NCBI GenBank assembly: GCA_964414425.1
Contig: CAYPWL010000001.1
Coordinates: 186,001-250,000, forward strand
Reading direction: 5' to 3'
From: GYS-P2D sp964414425
Lineage (GTDB): Bacteria > Bacteroidota > Bacteroidia > Chitinophagales > Saprospiraceae
DNA: 64,000 nt
The notes beneath the pieces are model-generated. The model searched no databases, was not told where the DNA came from, and worked only from the letters and a program-made list of their open reading frames with translations. A program made the translations under genes and the position numbers. This document shows positions 35,347 through 44,644 of this stretch, piece after piece (the stretch's first letter is position 1; each line of letters opens with the position of its first letter).

Positions 35347-38300
35347 CTACATACTACGACGATACTTTCCTCCAACTTGGAATAGTGCATCCGTAATCTG
35401 ACCCAAAGAACAAAATTTAGTCGATTCCATCAGCATCTCAAAGAGGTTGTCATCTGCGAGCGCCGATTTTTTTAATGAGCTGATCGCATCGTCAGTCTTA
35501 CCACCACTACTCTTTATAAGTGCTTCGAGGTTTTCTATTTGTAACTTTTTCTCTTCTTCGGTCGCTCTGATTACCTCATCAGGGATTATTGTCGGAGAGC
35601 CCTTGGATGATAAGAATGTATTTACTCCTATGATCGGATATTCTCCTGTATGCTTGAGAGTCTCATAATACAAGCTTTCCTCTTGGATCATACTGCGCTG
35701 ATACATGGTTTCCATAGCGCCTAAGACGCCACCTCTTTCTGTTAATCTGTCAAACTCAAGTAGAACGGCTTTTTCAACTAAATCTGTGAGCTCATCAATG
35801 ATGAATGAGCCTTGGAGTGGGTTCTCATTTTTGGCCAGTCCTAATTCATGATTGATGATCATCTGTATAGCTACAGCTCTACGGACACTATCTTCTGTAG
35901 GAGTTGTGATGGCCTCATCATAGGCATTGGTATGTAGCGAATTACAATTGTCATATATCGCATATAGCGCTTGAAGTGTAGTCCTGATATCATTAAAGTC
36001 TATCTCCTGGGCATGGAGAGATCTCCCAGAAGTTTGGATATGATACTTCAGTTTCTGAGACCGCTCATTAGCGCCATACTTATACTTCATGGCTTTTGAC
36101 CAGATGCGTCGAGCGACTCTTCCGATTACCGCATATTCGGGATCTACACCATTAGAAAAGAAGAACGAAAGGTTAGGCGCAAAATCATTGATATTCATCC
36201 CTCGTGAAAGATAGTACTCCACGAAAGTGAATCCATTAGACAAGGTAAAAGCCAACTGAGAGATAGGATTGGCACCCGCCTCAGCGATATGGTATCCTGA
36301 TATTGATACAGAATAGAAATTGCGTATATGATGATCAATAAAGTACTGTTGCAAGTCTCCCATCAATCGTAGAGAGAACTCTGTGGAAAAGATACAGGTG
36401 TTCTGTGCTTGATCTTCTTTAAGGATATCTGCCTGGACAGTGCCCCTGACAGATTTCAGTGCTTTAGCCTTAAGTGTGGCATAGATAGCTGGCTCGAGTA
36501 CCAGATCTCCCGTAAGGCCTAATAGCATCAGGCCTAAACCATCGTTCCCTTCAGGTAGATCACCATGATAGGTCGGACGAGGTATTCCTTTATCGTCGTA
36601 ATGTTTTTTAAATGCCGCCTCAACCAGGTGGTCTAACTTGTGCTCTGTGATGTAGCGCTCACACTGTTGATCTATTGCAGCGTTCATAAAGAATGCGCAT
36701 ATCGTAGCCGCTGGCCCATTAATCGTCATCGATACTGATGTCCGAGGATCACAAAGATCAAATCCAGAATAGAGCTTCTTAGCATCATTGAGCGAGCAGA
36801 TATTTACACCTGAGTTACCCACCTTACCATAGATATCCGGTCTGCGATCTGGATCGTGCCCATATAGCGTAACGGAGTCAAAAGCCGTAGACAAACGCTT
36901 AGCCGGCATACCTTTAGATAGGTAATGAAATCGCTTATTAGTACGCTCGGGCCCTCCCTCTCCCGCAAACATGCGTGTAGGGTCTTCGCCCTTGCGCTTA
37001 AATGGAAAGACTCCAGCAGTAAATGGAAACTCTCCTGGCACGTTTTCTTTACGTGTCCAAGTCAATATATCACCCCAGTCACTATATTTTGGCATTACAA
37101 CCTTGGGAACTTTGTTGTGTGATAGCGTGGATGTATAGTTGTCAACTGTGATTTCCTTATCTCTAACCTTGTAGCTGAACTGGTCCTGAGCGTAGGCCTC
37201 CTTCTTATCAGCCCATCCATTGATCACCGACAATGACTCAGTCGTTAATTGTTGACGCAGTTTTTCTATATGCTCTGTCAAGTCAATCTCCCCTTCATTT
37301 TTGGATAAATATGACTGAGTAGCCTGGAAGTCTTGGTATAAACGGGCGATATCAGCTTGATCATGCGTTTCTTGGTCGTAGCGCTCGATAACCTCCTTAA
37401 TCTCCGAGAGGTATCTGATCCGAGATGGAGGAATGATGTATTGCTTTTCGCTATGTCCAGTCTCAAGTAGAGCTATTGAGTCCATACCTAACTTAGACAT
37501 GAGGTCACTAAATAAGCGATTTACTCCAGGATCGTTAAACTGTGCCGCAATCGTGCCATATACAGGCATATCATCTACTGGCTCCTCCCATAGTTCGTGA
37601 TTGCGCTGATACTGCTTCTTGACATCTCTGAGTGCATCTGCTCCACCTTTCTTATCAAACTTGTTTAGCACGATTAGATCTGCAAAATCTAACATATCTA
37701 TTTTCTCCAGTTGTGAGGCGGCACCAAACTCTGGTGTCATCACATATACTGATGTATCCGCATGGTCAACAATCTCAGAATCAGATTGGCCTATACCCGA
37801 TGTTTCTAAGATGATGAGATCAAACTGTGCACTCTTGAGAATCGTCAGCGCACTATTGATGTCTTTAGATAGCGCCTGATTGTACTGACGAGTAGCCATA
37901 GATCGCATAAACACGCGATCATCATTTATGGCATTCATCCTGATCCGATCCCCTAAAAATGCTCCACCCGTCTTACGCTTCGATGGATCTACGGATACAA
38001 TAGCTATCGTTTTCTTAGGGTAGGTCTGCAAGAATCTTAAAACAAGCTCATCCACAAGGCTGGATTTCCCAGCTCCTCCAGTACCTGTAATACCGAGAAT
38101 TGGTGCTGCTGCAGCATCGGACTTGCTCAGTTCTGAAAGCCACTCTTGGCTATCATCGGGATATGCCTCTGCTAAAGTGATCACTCGACCCAGATCCATG
38201 TTTGCCTTGTCCTTCAGGCGCTTGATCTGACCATTGACCTTGTTAGGAATGCTAAAATCACAAGACTCCAGCAGATGATTGATCATGCCCTGAAGGCCCA

Positions 38301-38688
38301 TAGATCTGCCATCGTCTGGAGAATAGATGCGTGTGATCCCATACTCGTGGAGTGCATCAATCTCTGTCGGCAATATCGTGCCTCCACCACCACCAAATAA
38401 CTTGATGTGGCTTGCGCCCTGCTCTGCCAGCAAATCATGAGCATACTTAAAAAATTCGTTGTGCCCTCCTTGATATGAGGTTATAGCTATGCCCTGGACA
38501 TCCTCTTGAATGGCTGCGTCTATGATTTCTTTAACCGACCGATTATGTCCCAGATGGATCACCTCAGCACCACTACGTTGCATGATCCTCCTCATAATAT
38601 TTATGGCTGCATCATGACCGTCAAATAGTGATCCTGCAGTTAGGATACGAATCTTATTCTTAGACTTGTAGGGTGCAATTTTTTCCAT
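35347..38688 (-). CDS. icmF: Fused isobutyryl-CoA mutase IcmF
   Basis: Adenosylcobalamin-dependent mutase fused to its own G-protein chaperone, interconverting isobutyryl-CoA and n-butyryl-CoA. Domain order is the B12-binding domain (about residues 12-145, with DGHDAA; His25 is the likely lower axial ligand), a MeaB-type GTPase (P-loop GTGGAGKSS near 205, NKFDKKG as G4), a linker (about 430-540) and the substrate-binding TIM barrel (about 545-1113). RMFAGEG and FHYLSKG in the barrel are IcmF-type, whereas methylmalonyl-CoA mutase has QYAGFST. At 1113 residues it is full length. It is 6 bases downstream of the BtuF-like gene and co-transcribed with it. Some IcmF proteins also act on isovaleryl/pivalyl-CoA. 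Confidence 0.95.
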   Translation of the reverse strand: MEKIAPYKSKNKIRILTAGSLFDGHDAAINIMRRIMQRSGAEVIHLGHNRSVKEIIDAAIQEDVQGIAITSYQGGHNEFFKYAHDLLAEQGASHIKLFGGGGGTILPTEIDALHEYGITRIYSPDDGRSMGLQGMINHLLESCDFSIPNKVNGQIKRLKDKANMDLGRVITLAEAYPDDSQEWLSELSKSDAAAAPILGITGTGGAGKSSLVDELVLRFLQTYPKKTIAIVSVDPSKRKTGGAFLGDRIRMNAINDDRVFMRSMATRQYNQALSKDINSALTILKSAQFDLIILETSGIGQSDSEIVDHADTSVYVMTPEFGAASQLEKIDMLDFADLIVLNKFDKKGGADALRDVKKQYQRNHELWEEPVDDMPVYGTIAAQFNDPGVNRLFSDLMSKLGMDSIALLETGHSEKQYIIPPSRIRYLSEIKEVIERYDQETHDQADIARLYQDFQATQSYLSKNEGEIDLTEHIEKLRQQLTTESLSVINGWADKKEAYAQDQFSYKVRDKEITVDNYTSTLSHNKVPKVVMPKYSDWGDILTWTRKENVPGEFPFTAGVFPFKRKGEDPTRMFAGEGGPERTNKRFHYLSKGMPAKRLSTAFDSVTLYGHDPDRRPDIYGKVGNSGVNICSLNDAKKLYSGFDLCDPRTSVSMTINGPAATICAFFMNAAIDQQCERYITEHKLDHLVEAAFKKHYDDKGIPRPTYHGDLPEGNDGLGLMLLGLTGDLVLEPAIYATLKAKALKSVRGTVQADILKEDQAQNTCIFSTEFSLRLMGDLQQYFIDHHIRNFYSVSISGYHIAEAGANPISQLAFTLSNGFTFVEYYLSRGMNINDFAPNLSFFFSNGVDPEYAVIGRVARRIWSKAMKYKYGANERSQKLKYHIQTSGRSLHAQEIDFNDIRTTLQALYAIYDNCNSLHTNAYDEAITTPTEDSVRRAVAIQMIINHELGLAKNENPLQGSFIIDELTDLVEKAVLLEFDRLTERGGVLGAMETMYQRSMIQEESLYYETLKHTGEYPIIGVNTFLSSKGSPTIIPDEVIRATEEEKKLQIENLEALIKSSGGKTDDAISSLKKSALADDNLFEMLMESTKFCSLGQITDALFQVGGKYRRSM

Positions 38689-38694
38689 GATACA

Positions 38695-39492
38695 TTAATT
38701 TTTAATCGGTTCTTCCACGAACTGATCAGACAAGTAGGTATCCTTATGAAGTAGGCGCGAACCATACCATGAGAAAAACTCACCATCAACTAATCTTACT
38801 GATACATTAGGTAGTTCTTTTTGCAAATTATTCACGTGCTGCTCGGCAAATGAAAACGGCTCTGAAGACAAAAAGATTAAATCTATATCCATTGATTTCA
38901 GTAGCTCAATATCCACTTCAGGATATCGACACATCTCTCTAAACACATTAGTATATCCCATGTGCTCCAGCATATCATTGATGTACGTATCTCCACCAAC
39001 TGTCATCCATGGACTCTTCCATATCATATAAGCAACTCGCCCACTGGCTTGTTCAAATGACGATAGTACATCTTGTTGACCCTCAACGATCTCCCTCGCT
39101 CGCTGGTTATTGTTGGTCATTGTACCGATCGCAGCAATCATCTCATATGCATCAGTCAATGTTTTGATATCGCTGACCCAAACAGTATGATGCTCTTGCA
39201 GCTCAGTTATGACCTCTTGGGTATTCTCTTCTTTATTCGCTAAGATCAGGTCTGGGCTTAGTGAGGATATCTTATCGATATGCACCGACTTTGTTCCGCC
39301 GATGATAGTTACTTCCTTTCTTAGACCATGGGGGTGAACACAAAACTTGGTACACCCTACAATCGACTTGCGCAAGCCTAAGTCAACTAATAACTCCGTA
39401 ATAGACGGTACAAGAGAGACTATCCTTGCGGGAGTATCACTAAGTATAATCGTATTACCTAATTGATCCTGATAGTTTACTGCCACTCCCAT
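38695..39492 (-). CDS. BtuF-like cobalamin/helical-backbone metal receptor, no signal peptide
   Basis: The body matches the BtuF/FepB-type substrate-binding fold, with PARIVSLVPSITELLVDLG at the start and SPDLILANKEENTQE and GGDTYINDMLEHMGY typical of class III binding proteins. Starting at ATG 39492, which follows one base after the DUF5522 stop, gives 265 residues. No Sec or lipoprotein signal is visible from this or the upstream start (39558), so it is probably cytoplasmic, unlike BtuF. With icmF immediately downstream, cobalamin binding or delivery is a sensible guess, but binding residues cannot be checked here. Other ligands (iron-siderophore, other metals) remain possible. Confidence 0.72.
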   Translation of the reverse strand: MGVAVNYQDQLGNTIILSDTPARIVSLVPSITELLVDLGLRKSIVGCTKFCVHPHGLRKEVTIIGGTKSVHIDKISSLSPDLILANKEENTQEVITELQEHHTVWVSDIKTLTDAYEMIAAIGTMTNNNQRAREIVEGQQDVLSSFEQASGRVAYMIWKSPWMTVGGDTYINDMLEHMGYTNVFREMCRYPEVDIELLKSMDIDLIFLSSEPFSFAEQHVNNLQKELPNVSVRLVDGEFFSWYGSRLLHKDTYLSDQFVEEPIKN

Positions 39493-39493
39493 C

Positions 39494-39682
39494 TTATTGC
39501 ACGACATTTTTATGTTCATAAGGACAATGTCTGCATTTGCTGCCACAGCAAAATCCACGTTTCAAGTGATACGCTTCTGTCATAACCAACCACCCGTTCT
39601 CATAATAGTAATCAGCCTGATGTATTGCATCTGGGCTATTCCTATTTACCGTTTTTTTTGGCTGTTCATTATCCATAGTCAT
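39494..39682 (-). CDS. DUF5522 small cysteine-rich protein
   Basis: 62 residues with the DUF5522 signature DYYYENGWLVMTEAYHLKRG, then FCCGSKCRHCPY. Four cysteines (CC..C..C) near the C-terminus could bind a metal or an iron-sulfur cluster. The family is almost exclusive to Bacteroidota and no function is known to me. Its stop precedes the BtuF-like start by one base, so it heads the btuF-like-icmF-kinase-dehydratase operon. Confidence 0.85.
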   Translation of the reverse strand: MTMDNEQPKKTVNRNSPDAIHQADYYYENGWLVMTEAYHLKRGFCCGSKCRHCPYEHKNVVQ

Positions 39683-39769
39683 ATCGCTACAGGATGAAAA
39701 TTATAAAATCTTCGAGTATGCTTAGTGTATGTGTCCAATTATCGTACAACATAATGCAGCACATCAGGA

Positions 39770-41104
39770 TTATAGCGCACTTGACGAATCATAGTTCTCC
39801 AATAATTCTACAATTCGATTAAGGAAGGTTCCTCCAAGATATCCGTCAATTACTCGGTGATCATAAGACAACGATAGATACATAATCTTCCTGATCATAA
39901 TGGCATCACCACTCTTAGTTTCCACAACCGTAGGTCTCTTTTTAATTGCTCCTGTTGCCAATATGGCCAACTGTGGCTGGTTGATGATAGGAGTAGCCAT
40001 GAGGCTGTTAAATGTTCCAATGTTTGTCAAGGTAAATGTCCCCTTTTGAACCTCGTCGGGGCTCAATGCTCCCTTACGTGCACGGGCAACTATGTCATTC
40101 AATTTTGAGGCAATACCCGTGATCGAGTAATTGTTGACTTGATGGAGTACGGGCACAATCAAGTTGCCATCTGGTAGAGCTGTTGCCACACCAATATTGA
40201 TATCTTTTTTGATCTGTATATTATCACCGACTATCGAGGCATTGATTTTGGGAAATTCAGATAATGCCTTGGTCAATATATCAATGAATAAGGTTGTAAA
40301 AGTCAACTTGGTACCATGCTTCTTAAGGAAGCTCTCCTTGATATGACCTATCCACGACACGAGTTCAGTCACATCTGCCTCCGCAAAAGAAGTTACATGA
40401 GCAGAAACCTCTAAGGACTGTGTCATATGCTTAGCGATCATTTTTCTCATGCGACTCATCGCTACTAACTGATCACTGCCAACTGTGGGTAAATCTATCT
40501 CAGGAGACCTTGCTACAGTTGTCTTGTCCATCTTCTTCTCGGGATTTCCAAGAGGGATCACCTCTCGCTGTTTGATATATGCCTCTACATCTCTCTTAAT
40601 TAGTCTCCCATCTTTACCTGATCCAGCTATTTTGCTAAGATCTGTCTCACTTATGGCATGTTTACTAATCATGGATTTCACCAATGGCGAATATGATGAC
40701 ATATCAACAGCTGGTGTTACATCTGCTATCATGGTCTCCTTTTCAACACTCTGCAATGGAGAAACACTTATGGTGCTTGCTGCTGTAGTTTTCTGAGCTG
40801 CTTGCCCCTCTTTAGCTTGGCTGGCAGACTTGAGTGCTGGCTGTCCTGCTTGAGCGTCTTCAGATCCCTCAACAGCTATTTTGACAATTACAGACCCTAC
40901 GTTGATTACATCATCCTTCTGTGCCAGAATTTCTTTGACAATCCCAGATACTGGCGATGGTATCTCTGAGTCAACTTTATCTGTAGCTACCTCAAGCAAG
41001 GTATCATCTTCAGAGACTTGATCACCTACAGAGACATGCCATTGTATGACGGTTGCATCGGTGATACTTTCACCCATTTCCGGTAGTAAGACATCTTTAA
41101 TCAT
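39770..41104 (-). CDS. 2-oxoacid dehydrogenase E2 (dihydrolipoyl acyltransferase)
   Basis: Core acyltransferase of a 2-oxoacid dehydrogenase complex. An N-terminal lipoyl domain (about residues 2-78, ATDKVDSEIPSP with the lipoylated Lys) is followed by an Ala/Ser/Gln-rich linker, a peripheral subunit-binding domain (about 132-170, SPLVKSMISKHAISETDLSKI) and the catalytic domain with YDHRVIDG (catalytic His) near the end. It is encoded 25 bases downstream of the fused E1 gene. The combination of a single-chain E1 with one lipoyl domain is typical of branched-chain 2-oxoacid dehydrogenase in Bacteroidota. The lipoyl group would be attached via LipB, whose gene is at 18 kb. Confidence 0.92.
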   Translation of the reverse strand: MIKDVLLPEMGESITDATVIQWHVSVGDQVSEDDTLLEVATDKVDSEIPSPVSGIVKEILAQKDDVINVGSVIVKIAVEGSEDAQAGQPALKSASQAKEGQAAQKTTAASTISVSPLQSVEKETMIADVTPAVDMSSYSPLVKSMISKHAISETDLSKIAGSGKDGRLIKRDVEAYIKQREVIPLGNPEKKMDKTTVARSPEIDLPTVGSDQLVAMSRMRKMIAKHMTQSLEVSAHVTSFAEADVTELVSWIGHIKESFLKKHGTKLTFTTLFIDILTKALSEFPKINASIVGDNIQIKKDINIGVATALPDGNLIVPVLHQVNNYSITGIASKLNDIVARARKGALSPDEVQKGTFTLTNIGTFNSLMATPIINQPQLAILATGAIKKRPTVVETKSGDAIMIRKIMYLSLSYDHRVIDGYLGGTFLNRIVELLENYDSSSAL

Positions 41105-41129
41105 AGCAGATAGCGTTAAAATATGATCC

Positions 41130-43529
41130 TTAAAACATGGCAGAATATTTAGCAGGTTGGTACTCAGCCATCATCTTTAGTACTTCTTCAACAACATCTA
41201 TGGCATGTGGTTTACTCTGCATGTTACCATTATCACCATAAGCAGTTCTATGTTCTGTACTTGTGATCGTGACAGGTTGTGCATCGAGGTAATCGTAACC
41301 GCCTTGTTCTTCGAGCACTTTTTGCATCATGTAGGCAGTTCCACCACCTGGTACATCCTCATCCAAAAAGATTACTTTATTGGTCTTCTTCAAGGACTGT
41401 ACAATGGTAGACTCAATGTCAAATGGCAGCAAGGTCTGCACATCAATCAACTCTACATCAACATCGTGGTCTTCTAAAAATGTAGCCGCACTTTCGGCTT
41501 CTGTAACACATGATCCATAGGTTACTATCGTCACATCACTACCCTCTCGTAGTATTTCAGGAGATCCTAATGGCACGGTGAATGTGTCCAAGTTATCAGG
41601 CATCATTTCTTTCTTACGATAGCCATTGAGGCATTCTATTAGTACTGCAGGATCATCTCCTTGCATTAATGTGTTATACATGCCTGCCGCCTGTGTCATA
41701 TTCCTTGGAGTTAAGAGATGTACACCTCTCAAGCTACCTAAGAGCATGCTCATTGGAGAGCCACTATGCCATATGCCCTCGAGTCTGTGTCCCCGGGTAC
41801 GTATAATTACTGGTGCAGCTTGTCTATTGTTAGTCCTCCACCGCAAAGTTGCTAATTCATCTGTGAGTGCTGGAAGGGCGTATACCAAGTAATCTAAGTA
41901 TTGTATCTCAGCAATTGGTCTAAATCCACGCATTGACAATCCGATTCCTTCGCCTACAATAGTCCACTCTCTGATTCCTGTATCCCAGACTCGATCAACT
42001 CCATATTTCTTTTGTAATCCTGCGAAACACTGATTGACACCACCAATCTTCCCTAAGTCCTCACCAAAAGCTACAGCAGAATCATTGCGCTCCAGCAACT
42101 GATCAAAGAAAGCATTGAGAACTTCATAACCTTTGACCATGGGTGCATCATCAGCATAAGTGGCCTTCACAACAGCAACAGATGTGGGAGATACATCTGC
42201 AGATGCTTGGAGGTTGGTACCGTAAGTCTGGCTTAAATATTCTTTTTGTTCTATGTACCAGTTCTTCAGTGTCGATAATTGTTCCTGATTATAATCATTT
42301 GGATAGCGCATGATCACATCTGCAGCCACAGTCATCAACTTAGCTAATGCTCCATGATGTATTAATCTCATACGAGACGTGGCAGAAGCTACCGCATCAA
42401 CGTCTTGATCCAATTGCATGAGGAGTCCACCCAATTCGGCTTTAGCATCATTAAATGGTCGTTGATGCTTCTTCCAAGTTTGCTTAGTGATAGTAGCAAT
42501 TTCCTTGGCCCAAGTTATCTTTAGGTCGTCTATATCATTTTTAGTAGTAATGTTATTGTCAATCAAGAAACGTTCAAACTGTAAGAGACAATCCATCTCT
42601 TGCTCCCAATCAAGGCGCTCCTTAGTCTTGTACCGTTCATGACTACCAGAAGTTGAATGCCCGTTAAGCTGTGTCAACTCGTGCACATGAATTAATACTG
42701 GTACACTCTCAGATCTACACACGTTCATGGCATCCCTAAAGGTTTGATTGAGCTCTTCGTAGTTCCACCCTCGCACCTTGTATATCTCACAGGCTCTCTC
42801 ATTCTTATTCATCCTTTGGAATCCAGCCAAAGCGTCCGAGATTGAACCTTTGGAGGTTTGTAGCTCTGTAGGAACAGAGATCCCATAACCATCATCCTGT
42901 ACAACAAAAATCATTGGGACTTGCTCAACACAGGCTGCATTAAAGGTCTCATAGAAGATTCCCTCGGCAGCGGTGCCATCACCGATAACTGTCACGACAA
43001 CTTCATTGCCTGCCTGAGAATAATCATTTACAATCCCTCGATTTCTGTAAAGCTTAGAGCTCAACGCTAAACCAAGAGCTTTCGGTAGATGTCCTGCTAA
43101 TGGCGATAGTGCAGCTGATATATTGTATTTATTAGTGAGCGTAAGATATTCATCCTGTTGACCTATGAACGGTGTAGCAAAATGTCCATTCATCAACCGT
43201 CCAGAGTTGTAAGGGTCGCCGTCTACATCACCATATAGATTCATTAATATTGACTCGGGAGTCGCTAAATCCTTAGCCATTAAGAATGTCTGATCTCTGT
43301 AGTATCCCGAGTAGTAATCTCCCTCTTGAAAATACTTGGCTAACACAATCTGCCACAGTTCTTTTCCCGCACTCTCGATACCGAATTTGGCTTTACCAGT
43401 CAAGACCTCACTTCGTATAGACTTACTGATGAGTCGGCTTTCAAATGCAAGCTTTAGATATCGCATTAACTCCTTGCGATTAAAACGTCTTCCTGCTGAC
43501 GACTTTTTTACTGTTTCTAAAACTGCCAT
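41130..43529 (-). CDS. Branched-chain 2-oxoacid dehydrogenase E1, fused alpha-beta
   Basis: Single chain with the E1 alpha part (about residues 1-400; ThDP motif IGDGTAAEGIFYETFNAA, and GHSTSG for Mg/phosphate) and the E1 beta part (about 460-799; VAFGEDLGKIGG, RTRGHRLEG and DEDVPGGGTA). Separate alpha and beta subunits occur in many bacteria, and the fused arrangement is common in Bacteroidota. It decarboxylates branched-chain 2-oxo acids (from Val, Leu, Ile) and possibly 2-oxobutyrate or pyruvate. No E3 gene lies in the window. The promoter region contains the palindrome at 43571-43590 next to a divergent TetR gene, so repression by that regulator is likely. Confidence 0.92.
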   Translation of the reverse strand: MAVLETVKKSSAGRRFNRKELMRYLKLAFESRLISKSIRSEVLTGKAKFGIESAGKELWQIVLAKYFQEGDYYSGYYRDQTFLMAKDLATPESILMNLYGDVDGDPYNSGRLMNGHFATPFIGQQDEYLTLTNKYNISAALSPLAGHLPKALGLALSSKLYRNRGIVNDYSQAGNEVVVTVIGDGTAAEGIFYETFNAACVEQVPMIFVVQDDGYGISVPTELQTSKGSISDALAGFQRMNKNERACEIYKVRGWNYEELNQTFRDAMNVCRSESVPVLIHVHELTQLNGHSTSGSHERYKTKERLDWEQEMDCLLQFERFLIDNNITTKNDIDDLKITWAKEIATITKQTWKKHQRPFNDAKAELGGLLMQLDQDVDAVASATSRMRLIHHGALAKLMTVAADVIMRYPNDYNQEQLSTLKNWYIEQKEYLSQTYGTNLQASADVSPTSVAVVKATYADDAPMVKGYEVLNAFFDQLLERNDSAVAFGEDLGKIGGVNQCFAGLQKKYGVDRVWDTGIREWTIVGEGIGLSMRGFRPIAEIQYLDYLVYALPALTDELATLRWRTNNRQAAPVIIRTRGHRLEGIWHSGSPMSMLLGSLRGVHLLTPRNMTQAAGMYNTLMQGDDPAVLIECLNGYRKKEMMPDNLDTFTVPLGSPEILREGSDVTIVTYGSCVTEAESAATFLEDHDVDVELIDVQTLLPFDIESTIVQSLKKTNKVIFLDEDVPGGGTAYMMQKVLEEQGGYDYLDAQPVTITSTEHRTAYGDNGNMQSKPHAIDVVEEVLKMMAEYQPAKYSAMF

Positions 43530-43570
43530 AAGGGTTAGTTCATTTTGTAAAAGTATTGTACAGTATAGTT

Positions 43571-43590
43571 AATTGGTTGATTGACCAATT
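43571..43590. promoter_or_regulatory. Inverted repeat, candidate TetR operator (copy 2)
   Basis: AATTGGT and ACCAATT flank a 6-nt spacer (TGATTG), lying 42 bases upstream of the E1 start and 85 bases before the divergent TetR start. Its sequence and geometry match the site at 12815-12834, with two base differences in the spacer. A position between a regulator gene and its target is typical of TetR operators. Confidence 0.65.
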
Positions 43591-43674
43591 GTTTACAATA
43601 TATATTCAATTATGCTTAAAATGGTTGCATAAAGAGGAAACTTATAATTTGGCAGCCATTAAGAACACCTAATC

Positions 43675-44352
43675 ATGGGACAACAAAAGAGAAAAGTTGG
43701 TAGACCTACTGAGAAAGCAGGTATTGATACTGAGCAGGTTTTGGCGGAGTGCTTAAAGCAGTTTGCCCAATTAGGGTATGGCGGTGTAACTATTAAACTA
43801 TTGGCAAAACAGACCGGTGTGGCTGACTCTCTGCTCTACTATCATTTTGGTCCCAAGGAAAAGATCTGGCAGAAGGCGACACTAAGAGCTGGAAAAACCA
43901 TCTCTGACAGTTTGACGGATGTCTTCACAGTTTTAGACGGCACAAGTGGCCTGGAGCGCATCATTATTTATATCAAGAAAATAGTCCTTTTCTCATCTGA
44001 GCATCCAGAATTTCAGCAAGTTGTGGTCCAAGAGATGTTCTCTCAATCATCTCGCTCAGATTTTCTCATAGATGAAGTATTGAAACCGATCTTTTCGTAC
44101 TTAGAAGAGGCAATCAAAGAGGAACAAAGAAAGGGGACTGTAAAAGCCATACCGCCAGCCAATCTATTCAGTTTTATAATTGGGTCAATCACCACTTTTT
44201 TTGCTCGAAGTTATCAGATGCAAAAGCTCTATGGTGTCAACAGCTTTGATCAAGATCAGATAAAACAGCACATACAATTGATTTCTGATTTGATCTTAGG
44301 TGGCCTGTTAACGGACAGTGAAGCGAGTGGGAAGGCCATCACGAGCGGCTGA
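43675..44352 (+). CDS. TetR-family transcriptional regulator
   Basis: 225 residues. The N-terminal HTH (about residues 15-65) has VTIKLLAKQTGVADSLLYYHFGPKEKIW, the TetR signature with YYHF. The helical ligand domain follows. The ligand is unknown; acyl-CoA is a natural guess given the E1-E2 genes beside it, since several TetR regulators of fatty-acid and branched-chain metabolism sense acyl-CoAs. Divergent orientation to the E1 gene and the palindrome between them suggest autoregulation and control of the dehydrogenase. Confidence 0.93.
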   Translation: MGQQKRKVGRPTEKAGIDTEQVLAECLKQFAQLGYGGVTIKLLAKQTGVADSLLYYHFGPKEKIWQKATLRAGKTISDSLTDVFTVLDGTSGLERIIIYIKKIVLFSSEHPEFQQVVVQEMFSQSSRSDFLIDEVLKPIFSYLEEAIKEEQRKGTVKAIPPANLFSFIIGSITTFFARSYQMQKLYGVNSFDQDQIKQHIQLISDLILGGLLTDSEASGKAITSG

Positions 44353-44644
44353 TCGCCTAATCTCGTTGAGTCGAGTTCGACAATACTCCAACAAAAGGAA
44401 CGACTAAATGGATGGGTAGCTCAAGCAGCTTCGGAGCAGAGCTTTAGATGCCCAAAGATCATGGGCAGTTATTGCCAATTGCAAAAGTGTCTCGCCGAAG
44501 GCAACTCAGTCATGCGCCGATTAGTGAGCAAAGGATAGAAAATCACATCAAGGGCTCCATTCCTTATACTTTCGGTGAGATTCCTTATGATTAGAGTTAC
44601 CCTTCTGAAGATCTCTCCGCAAGGTCGAGATGTAATAAAAAGAC

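Noticed and set aside
40485..40796. 103-codon plus-strand frame inside the E2 gene
   Set aside because: Shadow of the well-supported E2 reading frame.
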